DNA from: Chondrilla cf. caribensis
Lineage: Eukaryota > Porifera > Demospongiae > Chondrillida > Chondrillidae
Direction: 5' to 3'
NCBI GenBank assembly: GCA_964020155.1
Contig: OZ026558.1
Location: 91,001 to 155,000, forward strand
DNA length: 64,000 nt
Shown here piece by piece: positions 33,181 through 50,004 of this stretch. Under the pieces are notes generated by a model. That model was not told the DNA's origin. It ran no database searches and saw only the letters and a program-made list of their open reading frames with translations. Each line of letters opens with the position of its first letter. Within the stretch, counting starts at the first letter, position 1. The position numbers and the translations under genes are program-made.

Positions 33181-36100
33181 AATGTATGGGAGAGAATAGG
33201 AGAAAAATACTTAGCACTATATGGGAGAGAGGGCGTATTAACCTGATATTTTTGACAAATCTAGCTGGAGATGTGAGTTAAGTTATGAAACACAAACATT
33301 TCCCATCTCTTTGTGTACTTTGTGACCGTTGATATTCAAGGTGGTGCTATGGCCAAATTTTGGCCATTGTACCCCTGTCAATGTATGGGAGAGAATAGGA
33401 GAAAAACACTTAGTACCATCTTGCATAGCTTATAGTAGAGGGGGCGTGTCAACCTGATATTTTTGACAAATCTAGCTGGGGATGTGAGCTAAGTTATGAA
33501 ACACTTCCCATCTTTTTGTGTGCTTTGTAACCCTTGTTATTCAAGGTGGTGCTATGGCCAAATTTTGGCCATTGCACCACAATCAATATATGGGAGAGAA
33601 TAGGAGAAAAACACTTAGCACCATCTTGCATAGCTTGTAGCAGAGGGGGCGTGTCAACCTGATATTTTCAACAAATCTAGCTGGGGATGTGAGCTAAGTT
33701 ATGAAACACTTCCCATCTTTTTGTGTGCTTTGTAACCATTGTTATTCAAGGTGGTGCTATGGCCAAATTTTGGCCATTGCACCACAATCAATGTATGGGA
33801 GAGAATAGGGAAAAAACACTTAGCACCATCTTGCATAGCTTGTAGCAGAGGGGGCGTGTCAACCTGATATTTTCAACAAATCTAGCTGGGGATGTGAGCT
33901 AAGTTATGAAACACTTCCCATCTTTTTGTGTGCTTTGTAACCATTGTTATTCAAGGTGGTGCTATGGCCAAATTTTGGCCATTGCACCACAATCAATGTA
34001 TGGGAGAGAATAGGGAAAAAACACTTAGCACCATCTTGCATACCACATAGGAGAGAGGGCGTGTCAACCTGATATTTTTTACCAAATCTAGCTGGGGGAA
34101 TGAACCAATTTATGAAACAATTCCCATCTCTGTATGTTACCCGTAAGTCTATAGCTAAATTTGGAAGTGCTTAATATTTTTTCAATGTATGGGGAAGTAT
34201 AGGAGGAAGAAAACACTAAGCACCTATTTGTATAGTTCATGGGAGAGGGGGCATGTCAACATGATATTAATTTTTATGGAAACCCTTCTGTAAATCTGGT
34301 CCCTAACCCCAACTACATCCAGAGCTATTTTTTTAATGTATGGGGAGGTATAGGATCAAAAAACGTTAAGCACCTTTTTGCGTATCTGATGAGAGAGGGG
34401 GCGTGTCAACATGATATTTTATGGAGACCTAGCTGTGGACCTATACTACCTTATGAAACAATTTTCGTCTCCATAGGTAGTCCCTAACACTAACTACATC
34501 CGGAGGTGCTTAATATTTTTATAATGTATGGTAACGTATAGGATCAAAAAACGTTAAGCACCTTTTTGCGTAGCTCATGGGAGAGGGGGTGTGTCAACAT
34601 GATATTTTATGGAGACCTAGCTGTGGACTTATACTACCTTATGAAACAATTTTTGTCTCTGTAGATGGTCCCTAACACTAACTACATCCGGAGGTGCTTA
34701 ATATTTTTATAATGTATGGGAAGGTATAGGACCAAAAAACCTAAAGCACCTTTTTGCGTATCTGATGAGAGAGGGGGCGTGTCAACATGATATTTTATGG
34801 AGACCTAGCTGTGGACCTATACTACCTTATGAAACGATTTTCGTCTCCATAGGTAGTCCCTAACACTAACTACATCCGGAGGTGCTTAATATTTTTATAA
34901 TGTATGGTAACGTATAGGATCAAAAAACGTTAAGCACCTTTTTACGTAGCTCATGGGAGAGGGGGTGTGTCAACATGATATTTTATGGAGACCTAGCTGT
35001 GGACTTATACTACCTTATGAAACAATTTTCGTCTCTGTAGATGGTCCCTAACACTAACTACATCCGGAGGTGCTTAATATTTTTATAATGTATGGGAAGG
35101 TATAGGATCAAAAAACCTTAAGCACCTTTTTGCATATCTGATGAGAGAGGGGGCGTGTCAACATGATATTTTATGGAGACCTAGCTGTGGACCTATACTA
35201 CATTATAAAACAATTTTCGTCTCCGTAGATGGTCCCTAACACTAACTACATCCGGAGGTGCTTAATATTTTTAAATGTATGGTAACGTATTGGATCAAAA
35301 AAATGTTAAGCACCTTTTTGCGTATCTGATGAGAGAGGGGGCGTGTCAACATGATATTTTATGGAGACCTAGCTGTGGACTTATACTACCTTATGAAACA
35401 ATTTTTGTCTCCGTAGATGGTCCCTAACACTAACTACATCCGGAGGTGCTTAATATTTTTATAATGTATGGTAACGTATAGGATCAAAAAACATTAAGCA
35501 CCTTTTAGCGTATCTGATGAGAGAGGGGGCGTGTCAACATGATATTTTATGGAGACCTAGCTGTGGACCTATACTACATTATGAAACAATTTTCGTCTCT
35601 GTAGGTAGTCCCTAACACTAACTACATCCGGAGGTGCTTAATATTTTTAAATGTATGGTAACGTATAGGATCAAAAAACGTTAAGCACCTTTTAGCGTAT
35701 CTGATGAGAGAGGGGGCGTCTCAACATGATATTTTATGGAGACCTAGCTGTGGACCTATACTACATTATAAAACAATTTTCGTCTCTGTAGGTAGTCCCT
35801 AACACTAACTACATCCGGAGGTGCTTAATATTTATATAATGTATGGGAAGGTATAGGACCAAAAAAACGTTAAGCACCTTTTTGCGTAGCTCATGGGAGA
35901 GGATGTATGTCAGCATGATATTTTATGGAGACCTAGCTGTGGACCTACACTACCTTATGAAACAATTTTCGTCTCTGTAGGTAGTCCCTAACACTAACTA
36001 CATCCGGAGGTGCTTAATATTTTTAAATGTATGGTAACGTATTGGATCAAAAAAATGTTAAGCACCTTTTTGCGTATCTGATGAGAGAGGGGGCGTCTCA

Positions 36101-37480
36101 ACATGATATTTTATGGAGACCTAGCTGTGGACTTATACTACCTTATGAAACAATTTTCGTCTCTGTAGGTAGTCCCTAACACTAACTACATCCGGAGGTG
36201 CTTAATATTTTTAAATGTATGGTAACGTATAGGATCAAAAAACGTTAAGCACCTTTTAGCGTATCTGATGAGAGAGGGGGCGTGTCAACATGATATTTTA
36301 TGGAGACCTAGCTGTGGACTTATACTACCTTATGAAACAATTTTTGTCTCTGTAGATGGTCCCTAACACTAACTACATCCGGAGGTGCTTAATATTTTTA
36401 TAATGTATGGGAAGGTATAGGACCAAAAAACGTTAAGCACCTTTTTGCATATCTGATGAGAGAGGGGGCGTGTCAACATGATATTTTATGGAGACCTAGC
36501 TGTGGACCTATACTACCTTATGAAACAATTTTCGTCTCTGTAGGTAGTCCCTAACACTAACTACATCCGGAGGTGCTTAATATTTTTTTATGTATAGGAA
36601 GGTATAGGACCAAAAAACGTTAAGCACCTTTTTGCGTATCTGATGAGAGAGGGGGCGTGTCAACATGATATTTTATGGAGACCTAGCTGTGGACTTATAC
36701 TACCTTATGAAACAATTTTCGTCTCCGTAGGTAGTCCCTAACACTAACTATATCCGGAGGTGCTTAATATTTTTATAATGTATGGTAACGTATAGGATCA
36801 TAAAACGTTAAGCACCTTTTTGCGTATCTGATTGGAGAGGGGGCGTGTCAACATGATATTTTATGGAGACCTAGCTGTGGACTTAAACTACCTTATGAAA
36901 CAGTTTTCGTCTCTGTAGGTAGTCCCTAACACTAACTACATCCGGAGGTGCTTAATATTTTTATAATGTATGGGAAGGTATAGGATCATAAAACGTTAAG
37001 CACCTTTTTGCGTATCTGATTGGAGAGGGGGCGTGTCAACATGATATTTTATGGAGACCTAGCTGTGGACTTAAACTACCTTATGAAACAGTTTTCGTCT
37101 CTGTAGGTAGTCCCTAACACTAACTACATCCGGAGGTGCTTAATATTTTTAATGTATGGGAAGGTATAGGACCAAAAAACGTTAAGCACCTTTTTGCGTA
37201 TCTGATGAGAGAGGGAGCGTGTCAACATGATATTTTATGGAGACCTAGCTGTGGACCTATACTACCTTATAAAGCAATTTTTGTCTCTGTAGGTAGTCCC
37301 TAACACTAACTACATCCGGAGGTGCTTAATATTTTTTAATGTATAGGAAGGTATAGGACCAAAAAATGTTAAGCACCTGTCTCCTTAGGCAGTCCCTCAG
37401 TTCATCTCAGTAGGTGGTCCTATAACCCTAACTACATCCAGCCGAAGGTGCTTAATAATATTATTTTTTGATGTATAGGA
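33180..37480. repeat. Satellite array of ~205-bp and ~188-bp units
   Basis: About 22 tandem units. Units at 33180-34080 have a period near 205 bp ('gtgtcaacctgatatttt', 'aaattttggccattg'). Units from about 34240 on have a period of 188 bp ('gtcaacatgatattttatgg', 'agacctagctgtggac', 'aactacatccggaggtgc'). Both share 'gagggggcgtgtcaac', 'tatgaaac' and a 'cacttaagcacc'-like box in the same order, so they are diverged forms of one unit, with intermediate units at 34080-34240. There are no long ORFs. Confidence 0.93.
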
Positions 37481-37787
37481 AGGTATACGTACATTGTCCC
37501 TATACTGCATAGAGATCTGATTGATTAACATAAGGCGGTCATAATGGTGAATTTTAATGTCAACTTCATTCAATACAGAGCACATATCACAAATGGCATC
37601 ACATACACAATATTAGTTGTAAGTAAATAATTACATACTCTAATATTAGATATTTATCAGGAGTAAAGAGTCAATGTCTGTACACAAAATGTCAATAATA
37701 AAACTTAAACTATCTCATTGAGATGAATCAATCATTGATGGATTATAACATCCAAAGAGGATAAAATTCGATGGATAATGATTGATG
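37481..37787. other. 3' flank of SPOP
   Basis: AT-rich; nothing recognised beyond the probable SPOP 3' UTR. Confidence 0.55.
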
Positions 37788-41386
<3,599 letters not shown>

Positions 41387-41470
41387 AGCTGGACTGAGGG
41401 GAGAGACAAGAACACAGCAGTGAACACCTTCCACTGTCCTACAGCAGTGGTCGAGTGGGCAAGAGTGACG

Positions 41471-41557
<87 letters not shown>

Positions 41558-42674
41558 TAATAATTCGGTCAAATCCGACATGCATAAATCGAATTTATCG
41601 GGTACCTTTGGAAGAAGGAAGTGACGAGGGAAGAGACGCCTGTGTCGAAGACCTCCACGACTGTCCCACCTTAGACCGGTAGCTGGGAGGTGCCAAGGCC
41701 AGGCACACGCGACAGCTAGCCCTTCATCTAAACTACACAAACAGGTCGTTTCTAACCCTGATATAGGCCTAGTCTGTATCCCCCCGTAGGATACGCCTTG
41801 GAGTACTGTCACACCATAGATACTACACAGAACACGCATTTCGTACATAAACAAATATAAACGAGACACCGGTCTGCCCAGATCTCGTAAACCTGAAGCT
41901 AACCTTTTATCTTGTGAAGAATCTTCCATTCTGGAACTCGTCCCTATGAATACAGGTATTAAAGTCTGTCAACGACGAATTGACACACCAAACACGTCTG
42001 GTCGGTATCAGTAAACGGTTCCCAAAGGAAATCGACGGTCCATACAATAATTTTGCGTTCCAACAAACGCGTATGCGTTTAGGATGTCATCGACCGCTAA
42101 TCGCTCGGTGTAGTCATCTATGGTGTAGTCCACATGTACATCCTGACTACATGTACATCCTGACTCAGCGAGTGCATCGGTTTGAGCAGCGAAAAGCACT
42201 GTTCCCAATAATTGGTTAACTAACAAGTATTACCATTTGAATGCAGTTGTCTGGGAAACAACTATGTAACATACTAGTGGTAGCTAATTGGTTCAAGGAG
42301 TGCCGCGAGGGGTGGATGGTACAAGGAGTGTCGTGAGGGGTGGATGGTACAAGGAGTGTTGCGAGGGGTGGATGGTACAAGGAGTGTTGTGAGGGGTGGA
42401 TGGTACAAGGAGTGCCGTGAGGGGTGGATGGTACAAGGGGTGTCGTGAGGGGTGGATAGTACAGGGAGTGCCTCTTCTCCCAAAATGTACGTATACAGTA
42501 GTATGTTATTGAAACACAGGCTGACATTGACACAGAATCAATTAATTGTAATAGGATTATCAAAAAAGCCAAATCCAATATACGCATGTGATAATAAAGT
42601 ACGAGGATTACAATAATAATTTCTTATAATCAGTACAAGGTTATTTATAGTATACAGCTCCACTCCTTTGACGT
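41387..42674. other. SPOP 5' flank and 3' flank of the TAX1BP1-like gene
   Basis: Contains a CA tract at about 41469-41553, probable SPOP 5' UTR sequence, and a 27-bp minisatellite (about 42300-42470; unit contains 'gaggggtggatggtacaa'). Two overlapping short ORFs near 41980-42226 are unrecognised and not called. Confidence 0.6.
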
Positions 42675-43823
42675 TTAATTGGTAAAATGGCTGTTCACAT
42701 GGTGCTCGAGATCTCTGCGGTGAAACATACGCTGACAAACTGGGCACTGACCCATTCCAGCGGGAGTGGGGCGTGGCTGTGGTGCTTGTGGGCGTGGTTG
42801 TTGTACTTGTGGGTGTGGTTGCTGTACTTGGGGGTGTGGTTGCTGTACTTGGGGGTGTGCCACCTGTGAAAGAGATGGATTCCATAAATATCTAATTGCT
42901 AAACAGCTTATTGGCATAATGTCACATGAAATCACATGACCACTCACAGGTTGAGGTGGAGCCGTTGGTTGGTGACCTGGAGGATAGCGAATGGCACCTG
43001 GTTCTAGAGGAGGCTGCATGGGAGAAAGTGGAGTGTGATGGATACATCAGTGGAGTGTGATGGAGACATCAGTGGAGTGTGATGGATACATCAGTACAGT
43101 GTGATGGACACATCAGTGGAGTGTGATAAATACATCAGTGGAGTGTGATAAATACATCAGTGGAGTGTGATGGATACATCAGTGGTGAGTGATGGATATA
43201 TCAGTGGAGAGTGATGGATATATCAGGAGTGTAAAGTATAGAGTGGTGTGCTAAAGTGTAAGGAGTTGGTCCCACTCACCATGTATGGACCACTGGCTAC
43301 CGGGTAGGGAGGTTGCACTTGCTGCACTGAAGGTTGCATTGGAGGTTGCTGAGGGAGAGAGGATACAAGGAGAGATCAACTAACCACTCCATGTATCATA
43401 GACTCAGGTACTTACGTAGGTACACACACACTTGTCACACAATGTCACACACGTACAGATGTACACACACTTGTCACAACGTACAGATGTACACACACTT
43501 GTCACACTTGTCACACAGGACATACTCGAGCACGAATGCTGTCATCATTCAGTCTGAGAGCTTCCTTCAAATCGACGATAGTCTTACGATCCGTCTCTGC
43601 TTCACTGCGAACATGCTCCAGTTCATGTTTAGTAGCATCAAGACTCTCCTCTCTCAGTCTCAGAGCTTCCGTTAAATTCACAGCGTTGGTTCGCTCGGAT
43701 TCAACTGACATCTTGGCCTCCCTGATCTCGTCCTCCAAATGCTGGACAACTTCAGTCAACCGTTGAATCTCTCCATTCTTATCATGAATCTTAATGTCCG
43801 TTCTACAGTGGGGGAGACCGTAT

Positions 43824-43873
<50 letters not shown>

Positions 43874-45275
43874 GTGTTAGCAGTTGCATACAATAATGTA
43901 TTGGAGTTCAAATGCTGTACACATCACCAACACCCCATCCCACATCACCAACACCCCATCCCACATCACCAACACCCCATCCCACATCACCAACACCCCA
44001 TCCCACATCACCAACACCCCATCCCACACCACCAACACACCATCTCACATCACCAACACACCATCACTCATCACCTACATCCCATCCCATGCCACCAACA
44101 CACCATCCCACATCACCAACACCCCATCCCACATCACCAACACCCCATCCCACATCACCTACACCCCCATCACTCATCGCTCACAAACATTATCACACAT
44201 CAACACGGACTAACCTTTCTTCAATCAGCATTATCTCATTGTCCTTCACTAGCAACTCCTTCTTCAGCTCCTCGATCTCCTTCCTCCGGTTGGTCAGTTC
44301 TCCAAGGGCAAGGTCCTCCGACTGTTGAATCTCTGCCAACTGGTTCTTCAGGCGATCAATGTCTGATCTACAGAGCATGATGGATGTAGTGAAGGCCGTA
44401 CATGTACGTGAGGACACACCCACTCACTCACCTAGCAGCTGTGATCTGTTCCATGAGTTGCCGGTTCTCCTCCTTCAAGGCAGCGCTTTCCTTCACACTC
44501 ACCACCAGGGTCTGAGCACCTTCCTCTGCCAACTTCATCTTCTTCATTTGCTTGTTCAGCTCAACTGTTTCAGTTGCTTTCTTCCTGTACTCTTCTCTGC
44601 ACTGTTCAAGCTTCACCACCAAATCAGCCTCTCTGTGTTGGGAAAGAAATAAGAAGAGAGTTGAAACCTTGACTCTATCCTAATCCTTGTCTTTCAACCC
44701 GTTGTACCATTCTCTAAATTTTCTGTGATCCTGCTCTTCCCTCTTTCCATCTCCCCCTCTCCCCATCTCTCCCTCCCCCTTTCTCCATCTCCCCCCCTCT
44801 CCCCATCTCCCTCCCCCTCTCCCCATCTCCCTCCCCCTCTCCCCATCTCCCTCCCCCTCTCTCCATCTCTCCCTCCCCCTCTCACCATCTCCACTCTCTC
44901 ACACACACAACCCTTCAACACATACAGCCACCCCTCTCAACACACACAGATATACACTCCTACCATTCACTCTTACCTTTGCTGGAGTGCTTCCACTTGG
45001 GTGCGCAGACCAGAGCAGTCCTTGGACAAGGCCCTCTTGTCTTCCTGTACCTTGTCAACTGTCCTCAGCAGAGCATCATGAGCAACAGGGTCCACACCAT
45101 CAGCCCTCACTACCGGGCGGTCCCTGGGGGAAGCCCCCATCAGTTCCGCAATGTTGCTCTGTGCCATAGTGAGTTCTTCACTCTGCAAAGGACACAGATA
45201 CAGTTATGAGTGGTCAACAGGAATACATGTTTGCATTACAAGTATATAAATGAAACCACACTCACATGCACACTT

Positions 45276-45350
<75 letters not shown>

Positions 45351-45914
45351 ATCTTGGTCAAGTTTTTGTCTTTCTTCTCCATGTCTTCCCCTAACTTGGC
45401 GATGATCTCTCTCAGTTCGTTGTTCTCTACCTGAAGGTCACCCAATTCCCTCTTCTTCTCCCCCAACTCAACAGCAAGCTCCTCCAACCGCTCCTGGTTC
45501 CCCATCTGAGAAGAGAGGTTTCAAAACAAGGATGTTGAAGTCAGCTTAGTCCAGGCATCCACTCCAATAGCACTAAACACGCAATCCATCATCTGATGTC
45601 CACACTCCTCACTCCTCTGCACTCCTCACTCCCCTCACACACACACTGTTCTCCACACCTCATCCACACTGTCCACTCACCAATACAGTGACTGTTTCTT
45701 CACTGTCTTTAAGCTTATGCTTGGTGCTCCCCAGCTCTTCTTCCAAAAACATTTTTGCTCCAATGAGTCCATCCACTTCGGACTGTTTCTTCTGGAATTG
45801 ATCCTTTAGCTCCTTGATCTCCTCAATCAACTTGAAGTTAACCTAAACACAAACCAGCCAACAAGATGAACAGACTACCAAATTGAATACCAGACATTGG
45901 ATAGCATGCATGTG

Positions 45915-45946
<32 letters not shown>

Positions 45947-45986
45947 TGGAACTGAATGACATGTACAATAATATCAAACACACACG

Positions 45987-46049
<63 letters not shown>

Positions 46050-47856
46050 CTAGGTACCTCTTCAGTATCCATCTTCTGCTGGTCCAGTTGCAACCTCAGG
46101 GCTGTCATCTCACTCTTGTATTCGCCCACAGCTGCTATCTGCTCCAGCAGTGTTGCATTTTCCACCTTGACTTTACTCAGCTCATTTTCAGTTGCCATCA
46201 ACTTCTCCTTTGCTTGAGCATTGAATTCTTCAAAGTCTCTACGAAGAGCCTCGATCTGCACATCCTTGTCCAAGCTCTCGTCCTGTTGGTTCTTCAGTAT
46301 CTCCTCCAGTTCATCATTCCTACGGGAGAGTCTCTCTCGGCTGTCAACCAGCGCATCACAGGACTCCTGGAGCTTCACCTTATCACTCTCACAAGCACTC
46401 AGTTGATCCTTAAGTGAGTCCACAACACCTAATGGGACGTAGAGATAGATACAGTAAATACACAGTTGGATCATATGACATCGTACAGACACGCTTGGAA
46501 CACATGCCACTGTACAGACACAGTTGGAACACACAACACTGTACAGGCACACTTGGAACACACAACACTGTACAGGCACACTTGGAACACACAACACTGT
46601 AAAGACACACTTGAAACACACAACACTGTACAGACATGCTTGGAGCACACGACCATGGACACGCTCTCCACACATAACCGAGGAAGAAATGGTAGACACA
46701 CTTTCAGGACACCACTAACGTACTTTTATCCTCAATAGAGTTTAAAGGTCATCTACTGGCTAACTCAACAATAATAATGCCACCACTGCACCCAATTAGT
46801 TCTAAAAATAGGAATGATGTCATGCCCCCATGATGCTCACCAACAAACTGGTCTCTTTCACTTTTCACTTTTTTCAGTTGTTCTTCCAAAGCAGATACAT
46901 TTTCTCTCAGGCCTGCTATTTCCGGTGATGTCGCAATCTTCTCAGGCGATGTTGCAATCATCAATATGGATTCCATCCCCTCGCTGGAGGGGATCTCAAT
47001 GAACTCGGGGTCATGGCTCAGGGGGGTTCCGATGTAGAAGGTTTCACTGACAGTGACAATGTTTCCACTGGATGCAGACACATAGGCAAACTACAAATGG
47101 GAGAAGGAACAGATCAAGTGACTGATTATAGTAGTGTTGGGCAAGACCCATTCCCATTTCCTTATGTTGGTTTGGGTCTGAGCCAGATTGACTGATATTT
47201 TATGTCAAATTGATAGAAATCCTTCCTTTATTGACATTCATTGGTTAATATCTTGATTATTTAGTGAAAGGGTGTCACCATGTAGCCAATTAGAGCTGAT
47301 CTGAAAGTGAATCTTTGGCTTATTAATGTGATACCGATTAATGATATGGGCACAACGAACAACCACGAGTACATTGATCTTTTAAGGTCTAGGGAATTAT
47401 TACATTTCATAAGTTAAAATGACACAATATTATATTGAATGCATGAATTAATGCTTCAATGAATAATTGAATCACATATTATTGGAATTGAGTCGAATGA
47501 AGAGCCTCGCCTACGTACTTTGTTTAATAGAGTAAATGTCAGTCAACCCCCCCCCCCCCCCCCCCCACACACACACCACGCACCTGGTAGAAGTAGCCGT
47601 CCGAAGCAGGTATGGAACGCGCTGGATACGTCACCTTCACCTCTACTTCGTCCCTGTCTTCCGGGACGGGGACTTCCGGAACCCACTGGAACGTGTAGTA
47701 ATCTCGCGAAGACGAAAACCCTACTCGGAATATGCCGACCCAGTCTCGCCTCGATCTGGAGTAGTCCTTTCCAATCTTGAAGTATATCGTAATTTCGACA
47801 TTGGGAGGATAAGCACTTTTCGTATCAACAAAACACACGTTTGGAGAAGAAGACAT
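42675..47856 (-). CDS. TAX1BP1: TAX1BP1-like autophagy receptor (SKICH, long coiled coil, C2H2 finger)
   Basis: A predicted ubiquitin-dependent selective autophagy receptor in the cytosol. Twelve exons: 47856-47584, 47090-46841, 46428-46058, 45842-45681, 45505-45350, 45182-44977, 44632-44432, 44367-44215, 43802-43526, 43348-43280, 43013-42948 and 42863-42675. All phases agree, giving 790 residues, close to the length of human TAX1BP1. Residues 1 to about 118 are a SKICH domain (KSAYPPNVEITIYF, DWVGIFRVG, FQWVPEVP, FYQFAYVSA). ESILMIAT (131-138) sits where the family's LC3-interacting motif lies. About 145-683 is coiled coil with heptad Leu/Glu. About 684-760 is Pro/Gln-rich. The C-terminal finger has C768, C771, H783 and H787. 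Only one finger is seen, where vertebrate TAX1BP1 has two. A CALCOCO-type relative is the alternative. Confidence 0.9.
43018..43230. repeat. ~22-bp minisatellite in the TAX1BP1-like gene
   Basis: About nine copies of 'gtggagtgtgatggataca' between two Pro/Gln-rich exons. Confidence 0.9.
43830..44175. repeat. (GT)n tract plus 21-bp minisatellite
   Basis: GT repeats at 43832-43872, then about twelve copies of 'caccaacaccccatcccaca' at 43921-44170, in one intron of the TAX1BP1-like gene. Confidence 0.92.
44735..44895. repeat. ~18-bp pyrimidine-rich repeat
   Basis: Copies of 'ctccccatctccctcccc' in an intron of the TAX1BP1-like gene. The coding strand is purine-rich. Confidence 0.9.
45285..45349. 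repeat. (CA)n tract ending at a TAX1BP1-like splice donor
   Basis: Coding strand reads ATG|GTGTGTGTG, with the repeat starting at the donor of the exon ending at 45350. Confidence 0.95.
45920..46050. repeat. Two (CA)n tracts
   Basis: The second starts about 10 bases after the donor of the exon ending at 46058 (GAG|GTACCTAGCTGTGTG on the coding strand). Confidence 0.93.
46480..46660. repeat. ~29-32-bp minisatellite
   Basis: About six copies of a unit containing 'cttggaacacacaacactgt' and 'acagacac' in intron 2 of the TAX1BP1-like gene. Confidence 0.9.
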
Positions 47857-48217
47857 TATTTATATACGCGACAGTACAACAGTATAGAGTTGTTACTTCT
47901 TTGAATTCGGTTTATATACGATTTCCTAGAAGGTCACGATGTTTAGCGTCTATATATAGAATGACGTCATTCTATTTATAGATAGAGCACACGCCTAGCA
48001 CGCTCATAGGCTACGTATATGTATACACACAGTCACGAGTTGTATTCGATCATGATGTGTGCGGGTCTGGTTCAGTCTAGTAAGTTATAGTTCTCATTGA
48101 CCTCAATGACTTTCCTAATATGGCAGAATGGTACCTCTGATGTCCTCAGGAACTCAACAGAAGCACAAACACTGCTCCACACGCACACACACAGACACAC
48201 ACACACACACACACACA

Positions 48218-48252
<35 letters not shown>

Positions 48253-48633
48253 CCGGTCTGTAGCTAGGAACCTTGTTGGTTGACTAACAACTCACACAAC
48301 ACATGCTTGTGCTTTAGAAAATACTAACACGGTATTATTCGAAGAACTACACATTCGTAGTGAACAGTAATATGAACAATATAGGATTATTATACAAAGA
48401 AATACTAACGGTGTAGAGGAGTATCCAAAGAAATACTAACAGTGTAGCAGAATATCCAAAGAAATACTAATAGCGCAGTGGAATATCCAAAGTCTATCAC
48501 TATGGTACAAATCAAAAGTGTATGCTCACACCACTTCCAGTAGAGCACGATCAGGAAGTGATGAGACAAGGTTATGATAAAATGAGTACACAGTTAGCGA
48601 TGGGATGAGTACAGTTAGTGATAGGGACTCTAT
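47857..48633. other. Promoter side of the TAX1BP1-like gene and 3' flank of the zinc-finger gene
   Basis: Contains palindromic 'gacgtcattctat' and 'ctatatatagaatgacgtc' around 47947-47985 and a CA tract at about 48185-48250. A ~32-bp unit with 'tccaaagaaatactaac' is repeated three times at 48400-48490. No gene seen. Confidence 0.6.
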
Positions 48634-50004
48634 CTAGTGTGTGGGTAGGTTGGCTCTAGTGAGAGATGTAGAGGAGGTAGCTGGTAGTCCTACCATTGGT
48701 TCTAGGACAGGATGGTCTTCCTTAGTAGTGGGGAGAGTGGCATGAGTTGAGGTAGTACCAGCCGATGCTGTAGACACTGGAATAGTAGGCATGGTTACGG
48801 TAACCAAGGGCAACTCAAGGGGAGGTTCCCCCGACACAGACGTAGTTGATGTGCCCGATACAGTCATGGTATATGTCTCAGGCAGCTGGACACTCTGCAC
48901 TGTGTTCGTGATGAGACTGTGGGAATTTTCAATCAGGTTTTCCGAGGTGGGTGTGGGGTGGTCCCTGCCTCCAGTGTCGGTGTTGCCGTCAGTAACCATG
49001 TTATTGACTGCTTTGGCAGCCAAGCAAGACAAGCTGTGAGCAACGATGAGGCTGGGATAGGCAAAGTTTCGCCCGCAGGGGCCGCACTTGTAGGGCATGT
49101 AGTTGGGATGGGACTTGATGTGCTTGAGGTATTCCTCGTGCTGCTCGAACGTGCTTTGGCAGTCAGACTGCTGGCAGGTGAACTTGCCTGGTCCGGAATG
49201 AATCACCATGTGCACATTGAGGTAGGCCTCGTGGAGGAAGGTCTTGCAGCATGTTTTACACGCGTAAGTGTGTGCTTTGACCTGGTGGTCTGCCAGGTAG
49301 TCGAACGACGGGAACGCTTGGTTGCAGTGGATGCATCGCACCATTGCTTCAGGCTGTGTTTTTGCTCCCGAACAGTCGTGGGACCTAAAGGAGGTCATCA
49401 GCGAGAACATCCCCTGACACTCTGTGCAGCGGTAGGCAGTGCTCCCGCCATCAACACGCTTCCGAGACACATTCCCCCCCTCACCCGTGAATCCATGACC
49501 TGCTTTGGCTTCCGGGTGCTGCGTCCTTATATGGTAATACATGGTGTCATAACGCGTGAACGATCGATTGCAGTAGTTGCAGTCCACCCTGGGGCGATCC
49601 GGGTCGTGGATCTGCATGTGACGAACCAACTTGTTTGGACGGTTGAAGGTTTTGTTACAGACCACACACAGATAAGACTTCTCCATTGGCGTCAAAGATG
49701 ACGAGGGTGTTGTGGAAAGGGTTTCAAAGTTGAGCAATTTGTTGGGAGTGCGTCTGAGCCTTTGGGAGGTTCCACCGACCTTTGAGGGCTGGTACTCCAC
49801 GTAATCCTCATAGTTGTGGGTCCCGATGTTGCGGTCCGAGTGCTCTTTGAAGTGCTTGAACAGGGAGAGGCGATACTTGAACTGAACCCCACATAGCTTA
49901 CAGCACATCACGGGGAGCTTCTTCCTGCCACTCTTGGTGACATCGCTCTTCTCAGAAGTGGCCAAAGCACTGCAGAGAGGACCAGGGGGACAGAGAGGTA
50001 CCAT
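48634..50004 (-). CDS. C2H2 zinc-finger protein with eight fingers
   Basis: Probable nuclear DNA-binding protein. Reading from an in-frame ATG at 50004 gives 456 residues. A good acceptor (ctgcag|TGCTTT) at 49969 also allows this to be the last exon of a longer gene, so the true start is open. Fingers in order: CKLCGVQF, CVVCNKTF, CNYCNRSF, CTECQGMF (C2HC), CIHCNQAF, CKTCCKTF, CQQSDCQSTF and CGPCGRNF (ends HSLSC). A degenerate linker of about 60 residues separates fingers 1 and 2. The C-terminal ~120 residues are Thr/Ser/Pro-rich without structure, as in transactivation tails. I recognise no named orthologue. Confidence 0.75.
   Translation of the reverse strand: MVPLCPPGPLCSALATSEKSDVTKSGRKKLPVMCCKLCGVQFKYRLSLFKHFKEHSDRNIGTHNYEDYVEYQPSKVGGTSQRLRRTPNKLLNFETLSTTPSSSLTPMEKSYLCVVCNKTFNRPNKLVRHMQIHDPDRPRVDCNYCNRSFTRYDTMYYHIRTQHPEAKAGHGFTGEGGNVSRKRVDGGSTAYRCTECQGMFSLMTSFRSHDCSGAKTQPEAMVRCIHCNQAFPSFDYLADHQVKAHTYACKTCCKTFLHEAYLNVHMVIHSGPGKFTCQQSDCQSTFEQHEEYLKHIKSHPNYMPYKCGPCGRNFAYPSLIVAHSLSCLAAKAVNNMVTDGNTDTGGRDHPTPTSENLIENSHSLITNTVQSVQLPETYTMTVSGTSTTSVSGEPPLELPLVTVTMPTIPVSTASAGTTSTHATLPTTKEDHPVLEPMVGLPATSSTSLTRANLPTH

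Noticed and set aside
41980..42226. Overlapping plus and minus ORFs of 72-79 codons
   Set aside because: No domain, no splice support and mutual overlap. Left as intergenic.
48919..49701. 260-codon plus-strand ORF
   Set aside because: Antisense shadow of the C2H2 zinc-finger exon.
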